Source of the DNA: Pirellula sp.
GTDB taxonomy: Bacteria > Planctomycetota > Planctomycetia > Pirellulales > Pirellulaceae
NCBI GenBank assembly: GCA_021300015.1
Contig: JAJTFB010000012.1
Coordinates: forward strand, 1 to 64,000
Reading direction: 5' to 3'
Length of the DNA stretch: 64,000 nucleotides
The position numbers were made by a program, and so were the translations under genes. Position 1 is the stretch's first letter, and each line of letters starts with the position of its first letter. The notes beneath the pieces are model-generated. The model saw only the letters and a program-made list of their open reading frames with translations. It was not told the origin of the DNA and made no database searches. This document shows, in pieces, positions 58,820-64,000 of this stretch.

Positions 58820-58894
58820 GGAGTCTCTCTGGAGGGTAAGTGGAACTTCAGGTGCTCAGAAACGAAGCTCTTTGGCCTAGTTCTTCTCGTGACT

Positions 58895-59671
58895 CTAATT
58901 CTTATAGAGGATCGCTTTGTCGTCCAAGGGGAGAATCCAAACATTTCGAAAACGTGTCGGACTGCCATGGTCCTGAAGAAAGACCGGACCGACGCTGGTC
59001 GCTAGCTGCTGCTTGCCAATCTTCTTGAGATAATCGGTAGTCCCATAGCGGAAAGGATGATAAACCGACCGGGGTTCCTCAAATCGCGTGCGGTCCTGGA
59101 CCAATTGACCGTTTAACCAAGCCGTAACCTCTCCAGGTTCGGTGATCTTGCCCTTTTCGTCGCGTCGAGGAGCCCGATAGCGAATGTCATAGACTTGCCA
59201 CTGGCCGGGCTCTTTCGATGCGTTGACCAAGGGTTTGGAAAAACCGTACAAGGCACCTTGATCATGCTCGGTGATTTCCTTCTTTCCAAAGGAATTAAAG
59301 ATTTGAAGTTCGTAGTTGCCGTGAATGTAGATCCCGCTGTTGCCCTCGGCCAGTTCCGAAACCATGAACTCCACATGGATATCGGCATCCTGAAAGTGCC
59401 ATTGCGAGACGATGTGGTTGACGCGGTTTTCACTCTTGGTCGCCACGAGTCCATCGTCCTGCCTTTTCCAATCGATGCTCTCACCGTTCATGCTCAAGAA
59501 TTGATGGCTCGTCGTATCGAGCAGGACAATCGCCCCTTGGGGCGCTGGGGTCGCAAGGACCGACTGATCAGGGCGAAAACCTTTTGAATCCTGCGATGGT
59601 TGCTGTGCATGAAGCTTAAAGCAAAACAGAATCAAGACGGAGGAAACCAGACCGAGAAGTCGAATAGACAT
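58895..59671 (-). CDS. Exported DUF1080 (3-keto-disaccharide hydrolase-type) protein
   Basis: The 258-residue protein has a signal peptide (MSIRLLGLVSSVLILFC, then LHAQ) and a beta-sandwich domain. DUF1080 signs are SEFM-like EFMVSELAEGNSGIYI, YELQIFNSFG and RYRAPRRDEKGKI with GEVTAWLNGQLV. Members of this family cleave or hydrate 3-keto sugars. It heads a minus-strand run of three genes (with Gfo/Idh and a metallopeptidase). No clear ribosome site precedes ATG 59671. Confidence 0.88.
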   Translation of the reverse strand: MSIRLLGLVSSVLILFCFKLHAQQPSQDSKGFRPDQSVLATPAPQGAIVLLDTTSHQFLSMNGESIDWKRQDDGLVATKSENRVNHIVSQWHFQDADIHVEFMVSELAEGNSGIYIHGNYELQIFNSFGKKEITEHDQGALYGFSKPLVNASKEPGQWQVYDIRYRAPRRDEKGKITEPGEVTAWLNGQLVQDRTRFEEPRSVYHPFRYGTTDYLKKIGKQQLATSVGPVFLQDHGSPTRFRNVWILPLDDKAILYKN

Positions 59672-59834
59672 AGGAGTTCACTTCGATCAAGTGGACAAAA
59701 CGGCACAAAGAGAAACGAAAAAAGCCAGATCGCTCATGGCAACCTGGCTCCGATTGTATCAAAAGGCCCGACGGGATTGGGAGTCGTTAGAAAACAGCTC
59801 GCTAGAATCCCAACAGGAACTCCAGAGGCTAGAT

Positions 59835-60218
59835 CTAGCCGTTGATCAATGCAGCGATCTTTTGGTAGTCGCGAATCGCTTGAAGTGCGCTCTCGGCCGA
59901 CCCGCTGGATCGAACGAAATCCGCGGCGGCCTTGAGGCTCCCGAAGCTTGTATCGGTATTGGCTGCTTTAGCCGACTTCGCCGTTTTGGCCGCTGCTACT
60001 ACCTTGTTCTTGCTACCAGGTTTGCGTCCTCGCTTCTTACCCGGCTTCTTTCCATCCGCAGATCCGCGAAGCGCTTGGCTGACCAACGCTGGATAAACCT
60101 TGTGGCCCTGCGCAGTCAATTCCTTGATGATCTCAGAAGCCTTCAAGGTCGGATTACTCGCTGCGAAATCTCTCACAATTTGAGAGGTGCTGGTAGAACT
60201 CTTCGTTCCTTTTTTCAA
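59835..60218 (-). CDS. Small AT-hook-like DNA-binding protein
   Basis: The 127-residue protein begins with a helical domain (SQIVRDFAASNPTLKASEII, then YPALVSQALR). A basic AT-hook-like stretch follows (KKRGRKPGSKNK, about 58-69), then an Ala-rich linker and a final helical segment (SLKAAADFVRSSGSAESAL). It could be a nucleoid-associated or regulatory protein. The start is a TTG with GGAG 7 bases upstream, both clearly visible. The opposite strand frame (59691-60239) is a shadow. Confidence 0.75.
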   Translation of the reverse strand: MKKGTKSSTSTSQIVRDFAASNPTLKASEIIKELTAQGHKVYPALVSQALRGSADGKKPGKKRGRKPGSKNKVVAAAKTAKSAKAANTDTSFGSLKAAADFVRSSGSAESALQAIRDYQKIAALING

Positions 60219-60531
60219 AATGTATCTCCTAAAAAGTAATTGGTAAATGAGCGGGAACCTGGATCTTAGTCCAGCCTAAACTTATTTGCAAACATAAAAA
60301 CCCCTAAAAAGACTTACTAGACCCCCAAAAAATATTAAACGATCGAAATCCTTGGGTATTTATTCTCAGGCTCCGCAACGACTTAAGGTGTCAATAGGGG
60401 CGGCGCGAACAATTTTTGATGGTTGACGAAATCGGACTTCGAGCGGAAGTTTTCAGCAAGCGAACCCAAGACGTCTGTGCGTCGACGCGGGTTCAAAGGA
60501 TTGTTTTACTCGATTCGAAGGAGAGATCATC
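60219..60531. other. AT-rich intergenic region
   Basis: About 313 bp between the divergent AT-hook gene and the small exported protein gene. It is unusually AT-rich near 60270-60365 (several A-runs and CCCCTAAAAA / CCCCCAAAAAA motifs), which fits promoter DNA or an AT-hook target. I see no gene. Confidence 0.4.
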
Positions 60532-60834
60532 ATGCGAAAATTAGCATGGATTTTTATCGTGGGTTTTTCGAGCGTCCTGATTGGGACTTGCGAAAATTCC
60601 ATCGGCTGCGATCACTGTGTCGCTAAGCAGAAAGCGCAACAACAAGCCTCCGAAGGACGATGCCGACACGTCGGCGGCACTATGGGAAGCGGGAGCTACG
60701 AAGGGGTAGGGTTCTCTACCGTCTCGGCCGACCATGCGATCTCGCGATGCTGCTACTGGGGCCAACGAACCGCCATCGGAATCGGCGTAGCGAAAGGCCG
60801 AAACGGATGGTACGCAACGGTCCTATACCGCTAG
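60532..60834 (+). CDS. Small exported cysteine-containing protein
   Basis: A 100-residue protein with a signal peptide (MRKLAWIFIVGFSSVLIGTC). The mature part has CDHC, CRHVGG and CCYWG, followed by a basic GVAKGRNGWYATVLYR end. The cysteines and final GWYATV motif look like a small planctomycete secreted family, but I know no function. AAGGAGAG at 60518-60525 precedes the ATG, so expression is well supported. Confidence 0.75.
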   Translation: MRKLAWIFIVGFSSVLIGTCENSIGCDHCVAKQKAQQQASEGRCRHVGGTMGSGSYEGVGFSTVSADHAISRCCYWGQRTAIGIGVAKGRNGWYATVLYR

Positions 60835-60871
60835 TTCCAACGCCACGGGTTGAATTCTATTGCCAACATAA

Positions 60872-60907
60872 GGATCCTGCCTAAATGAGTTCCATCCGGC
60901 AGGATCC
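60872..60907. terminator. Hairpin between convergent genes, possible bidirectional terminator
   Basis: GGATCCTGCC (60872-60881) pairs perfectly with GGCAGGATCC (60898-60907) over 10 bp with a 16-base loop. It lies between the small exported protein gene and the convergent haloperoxidase gene. No T-run follows on either side, so termination would be less certain. Confidence 0.55.
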
Positions 60908-60950
60908 ATCATGCGACAGACGCTGATTGGCCTCATGAGATCCAACTGAC

Positions 60951-62762
60951 TCAGGATACCTTCGGACGAAGCATCGAGCTATAAACCAATGCACCTACCG
61001 CATAGCCCGATTCGAGCCCTTCGGTTCCATCGAATAAAAAGTGAATCCCCCCGTAGACCCGGCTCCATGATGCCTCCTCGGCCGCTTGGTTGAAATCACG
61101 GAAACTCCTTACAATCCTCTTCGAGGGATCAAAAGGCAATTGAGCCGTATTGGTCGGAAGATCCTTTTGCGATGTAAAAGAAAAGCTTGCTCCAAATATC
61201 GCTGTCAACACCTCCGCAGATGCTCCGCTAAATGTACTATGCCCAGATGTATAGGCCGGGAATGGAGGGGTAACCAGCAGAGGCGTCCAGCTTGCATCCT
61301 CTTGAGTCATCGCGTTTCCATCCGTGCCCGCCTTGCGGATCGCATCGATCGGCCTCCACAGATCGTACGCGTACTTCGTATCCCAACAACTGATTCCTGC
61401 GTCAGCCAACGCGATATTCACAAGTGCCAGGGTTCTGGCCGATTCAATCAAACTCTGACCGCTACCCAACGATGCATCGGCCGCAATTCGGTTCCAATGG
61501 CCAGGCGGCGTGAAAGTCCCTCCCCCATCGGCCCAGAAATCCGCAATCTGAGTCTGATCTGCCGTCCGTGTCGAACCTGTCTTGCTCCCGAGTCGCATCA
61601 CCTGATCGACCGCCGTTGCATAAGCCTCGCTGCTCAAAGCCGGCGGGGGTGGAGCGCGGAATTGATCCGGGGCGCTCATCGCAAAAGGAATAACATCTGG
61701 CCATTGCGGCAATAGCGGTGCCAAAAAAGCAGGGGGCGTCCTGCTCCAATCCCCCGGCATGCCGCCAGGCACGTAATCTACCTTCGCATCCGAACCATCG
61801 TTGGCCCTAGCGGCAATCACTGCCATCGCAACTTCCTGACCGAAATCCATGCTTGGTCCCAAAAGACCTGCATCGGGTACCGAAGCGTTGCATTCGGTCA
61901 AGGTGGAATCCCAGACACCTAAAAAGGAAGGATACAAGTGTTTTGCGACATGATATGCTGCAGAAGAGGCCGCTATTCGAGCATCGACACCCACTGAGTT
62001 TGCAGTCCCCTGAAACAAAAAAGCATCGTAGGTTGGGGCAATGGCGTTGATCGCATCGAACATCGCTCCCTGGATCATCGCAAGATTCCTCGCAACCTTC
62101 GGTGGCTCCGAGGTAAAACGCGTGCCCGGGACCGGATCGTCGGTCACTCCGCGCCAATCCCTCACAACATTCAAAACAGCCGCGTTCCACTCATGGACGA
62201 CGTTTCCAACCCGAACGGGTGAAATCACCGATGACTTTCGTCCAAGATCATCCATGGCCGTTATGTGCAGATCGTATACGTCCGGGACCAAATCCAAAGA
62301 TATCTTGAATTCCCCTGCGGCGTCCGCTTGCGTTCGCAATGTGGCTTGAGATATGGGGTCGATATAATCCACAAACGACCCGGGAAGGGTCTTGCCAACG
62401 AGACGGACGCTCTGATCAAGAACCACACCGTTGCGATTTAGATCCCGGGTCGAATCCAAGGCCGCTTGGCCAAACATCGGAAGCCGGGCGCGATTGATCG
62501 AGTCGATCACCGAGAGAACATCCGTCGGATCCAATCTCATATCTCCATTGACATCGCAAAACGGTTCGCCTGGAGCTCTCGTACCGACGAGCTCCCTTGG
62601 GCCTCTGATATTGAGCTCATCGATAACTTGGAGCACATCCAAAGGCGAAACGTCTTGCGAACCATCGACATCGTTGGGTAAGAAAACATTTTGCCATGAA
62701 CCATCGAAAGCCAAACGAGATTCGAGGGATTCGAAGCTGGTTTTCCGATTACGGATTTTCAT
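60951..62762 (-). CDS. Surface vanadium-haloperoxidase-like (PAP2) protein with dockerin
   Basis: The 603-residue protein begins MKIRNRKTSFESLESRLAFD, the same sorting motif type as the giant protein, then two dockerin-like loops (DVDGSQDVSPLDVLQVID and DVNGDMRLDPTDVLSVID). The C-terminal domain matches vanadium haloperoxidases/PAP2: KYAYDLWRPIDAIR, PAYTSGHSTFSGA and SRVYGGIHF, the last two holding the Ser/His and Arg/His of the active site. The frame also opens at a TTG (62780), but ATG 62762 gives the motif. Activity may be halide oxidation or phosphate hydrolysis. Confidence 0.9.
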   Translation of the reverse strand: MKIRNRKTSFESLESRLAFDGSWQNVFLPNDVDGSQDVSPLDVLQVIDELNIRGPRELVGTRAPGEPFCDVNGDMRLDPTDVLSVIDSINRARLPMFGQAALDSTRDLNRNGVVLDQSVRLVGKTLPGSFVDYIDPISQATLRTQADAAGEFKISLDLVPDVYDLHITAMDDLGRKSSVISPVRVGNVVHEWNAAVLNVVRDWRGVTDDPVPGTRFTSEPPKVARNLAMIQGAMFDAINAIAPTYDAFLFQGTANSVGVDARIAASSAAYHVAKHLYPSFLGVWDSTLTECNASVPDAGLLGPSMDFGQEVAMAVIAARANDGSDAKVDYVPGGMPGDWSRTPPAFLAPLLPQWPDVIPFAMSAPDQFRAPPPPALSSEAYATAVDQVMRLGSKTGSTRTADQTQIADFWADGGGTFTPPGHWNRIAADASLGSGQSLIESARTLALVNIALADAGISCWDTKYAYDLWRPIDAIRKAGTDGNAMTQEDASWTPLLVTPPFPAYTSGHSTFSGASAEVLTAIFGASFSFTSQKDLPTNTAQLPFDPSKRIVRSFRDFNQAAEEASWSRVYGGIHFLFDGTEGLESGYAVGALVYSSMLRPKVS

Positions 62763-62834
62763 AAACGCCCCCAAAGACAAAAAAAGGTAAAGGTTCTCAA
62801 TCGCCCAAATCGCTATCGTCTAAAAGTGTCAAAC

Positions 62835-64000
62835 CTAACGCGCATTCAATGAAACCAATGAGCGAATCGACTCGATAGCAAAGTCGATGTCGGAAACCTG
62901 GTTGTAAACGAAAAAGGAAAGCCTTAGGCTCGGGCCAATCCCCAAAAACTCATGCAACGGCTCGGCGCACTGAAAGCCTGACCGGACACAAACACCATAG
63001 GAATCACTCAGTCCTCGGGCGATAACGTGCGATGGGAGCCCCTCAAAGTAAAAAGATACTGGCCCCATCGCACCCTGTTCGTTGGCTGACAAAAGGCGTA
63101 TCCTAGGCAGCAACGACAGCTTTTCAATCGCATAGGACCGAAGACACTTCAAATGCTCGACAACCTGTTCACAGTCCAACCCTCGCAAATAATCGATCGC
63201 TGCGGCTAAACCAATCACCGACTCGATCGCAGGGGTTCCTGCCTCCAAACGCCATGGATCGTCCTTGTAGCGAATCTCCCCCCCGCGCAGACTCTGCAAT
63301 ATCCCCCCACCCTTTGAGACGACTTCAAGTCGCCTTAAACACTCAGGCTTTCCCCACAAAACGCCAACCCCCGCCGGCGATCCAAGTTTATGACCACTGA
63401 AAGCAAGGAAATCGCAACCTAAGGATTGCGTCTCGAGAGGACCATGCGGAGCCGATTGGGCCGCATCGAGAACGACTATGGCACCATGGTGATGGGCTCG
63501 CTCCACGATCGATTCGATATCCGGCATTTGGCCCGTCACATTCGAAACATGACTCAAACACACAACGGCGACATCCCTGAGAGCCAATTCTTTGTAGATC
63601 GCCTCCTCGTCGACTCGACCATCGATCCGCGGCGGAATTGTCGTGGTCCTTGAGTCACCCCACGACAGCAAAGAAGAATGGTGGTCCGTTGCCGAGACCA
63701 ATACCCGACGGCGATCAGGCCATCCGTGCGCAATGAGATTCAAGGCTTCTGTTGTGTTCCGCGTGAATACAACTTCGTTTTCAAGCCCCCCGATCCATCG
63801 TGCTACCGTTAAGCGAGACTCTTCATAAGCCTCAGTCGCACGGTCTCCAAGGTAATTGACCGATCGGTGCACTCCCCCTGTCTTGCTTACCATCGCTTCG
63901 AGCACCGCATCGACGACCGCCTTTGGTCGAAGCCCTGTCGCGGCACTGTCAAGATACACCAACGGCCTTCCCGACGGCGTCGGTTGAGCAAAAGCTGGAA
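62835..64000 (-). CDS. Cysteine desulfurase (SufS-like), 5' end beyond window
   Basis: The frame stays open to the window edge, with GRPLVYLDSAATG at the visible N-terminus, so the true start lies past 64000 (the frame's 63962 TTG is inside the conserved region). PLP lysine is in SGHKLGSP; the catalytic cysteine is in SGFQCAEPL, the SufS/CsdA pattern. The enzyme supplies sulfur for Fe-S clusters or other sulfur pathways. It is upstream of the haloperoxidase gene on the same strand, with 72 bp between. Confidence 0.9.
   Translation of the reverse strand, partial: PAFAQPTPSGRPLVYLDSAATGLRPKAVVDAVLEAMVSKTGGVHRSVNYLGDRATEAYEESRLTVARWIGGLENEVVFTRNTTEALNLIAHGWPDRRRVLVSATDHHSSLLSWGDSRTTTIPPRIDGRVDEEAIYKELALRDVAVVCLSHVSNVTGQMPDIESIVERAHHHGAIVVLDAAQSAPHGPLETQSLGCDFLAFSGHKLGSPAGVGVLWGKPECLRRLEVVSKGGGILQSLRGGEIRYKDDPWRLEAGTPAIESVIGLAAAIDYLRGLDCEQVVEHLKCLRSYAIEKLSLLPRIRLLSANEQGAMGPVSFYFEGLPSHVIARGLSDSYGVCVRSGFQCAEPLHEFLGIGPSLRLSFFVYNQVSDIDFAIESIRSLVSLNAR

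Noticed and set aside
59691-60239. 182-residue plus-strand frame opposite the AT-hook gene
   Set aside because: The minus strand has a strong ribosome site and a recognisable AT-hook-like motif; this frame has neither.

Overview
The window looks like a chromosomal segment of a Planctomycetota bacterium, most likely of the Pirellulaceae type. The signs are two surface proteins with a planctomycete-style N-terminal sorting motif (LESLETRNLM, FESLESRLAF) and dockerin-type calcium repeats. There is also a 15.4-kb gene for a giant beta-rich secreted protein, a cytochrome c/heme-binding-type protein with a C-terminal cupredoxin, a DUF1080 plus Gfo/Idh pair, a GH127 enzyme, an excisionase-like HTH protein with a membrane anchor, and many small exported proteins. 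Base composition is moderately GC-rich. I see no tRNA, rRNA or CRISPR array. All family names are from reading the translations, not from database searches.

Region by region. 1-6.5 kb: a membrane protein, accA, a Ser/Thr kinase with an altered DFG motif, thiol peroxidase, and a secreted GH127 glycosidase. 6.7-10.4 kb is an accessory patch: an RtcB ligase, an Xre antitoxin beside a broken RES toxin, a duplicated 3' fragment of the GH127 gene, and palindromic dispersed repeats. 10.4-19.5 kb is housekeeping: rpsT, a membrane-tethered HTH protein, an AlkD-like protein, a PLP dehydratase, a trypsin-like protease, ruvX, an exported methyltransferase, miaE and a glycosyltransferase.

19.5-35.2 kb holds 71-bp tandem repeats and one giant secreted protein of 5148 residues (PPC-like domains, beta-helix-like stretches, GEVED and dockerin modules, and a metzincin-like segment that has lost its zinc ligands). 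35.6-40.0 kb carries ffh, rpsP, trmD and a GH13 amylase. 39.9-44.6 kb carries a compact cytoplasmic three-gene cassette: gluzincin peptidase, ComEC-like MBL hydrolase, DUF2235 alpha/beta hydrolase. This is my best candidate for an undescribed system.

44.6-52.3 kb: hairpin repeats, DUF420, mtnA, the cytochrome/cupredoxin protein, an exported protein and a MoxR/Mg-chelatase-like ATPase. 52.5-60.2 kb: a UvrD/PcrA helicase, sdaA, then a three-gene minus-strand run (DUF1080, Gfo/Idh dehydrogenase, membrane-associated peptidase) that suggests 3-keto-sugar metabolism, and an AT-hook protein. 60.5-64 kb: a small cysteine-containing exported protein, a vanadium-haloperoxidase-like protein with a dockerin, and a cysteine desulfurase cut by the window edge.
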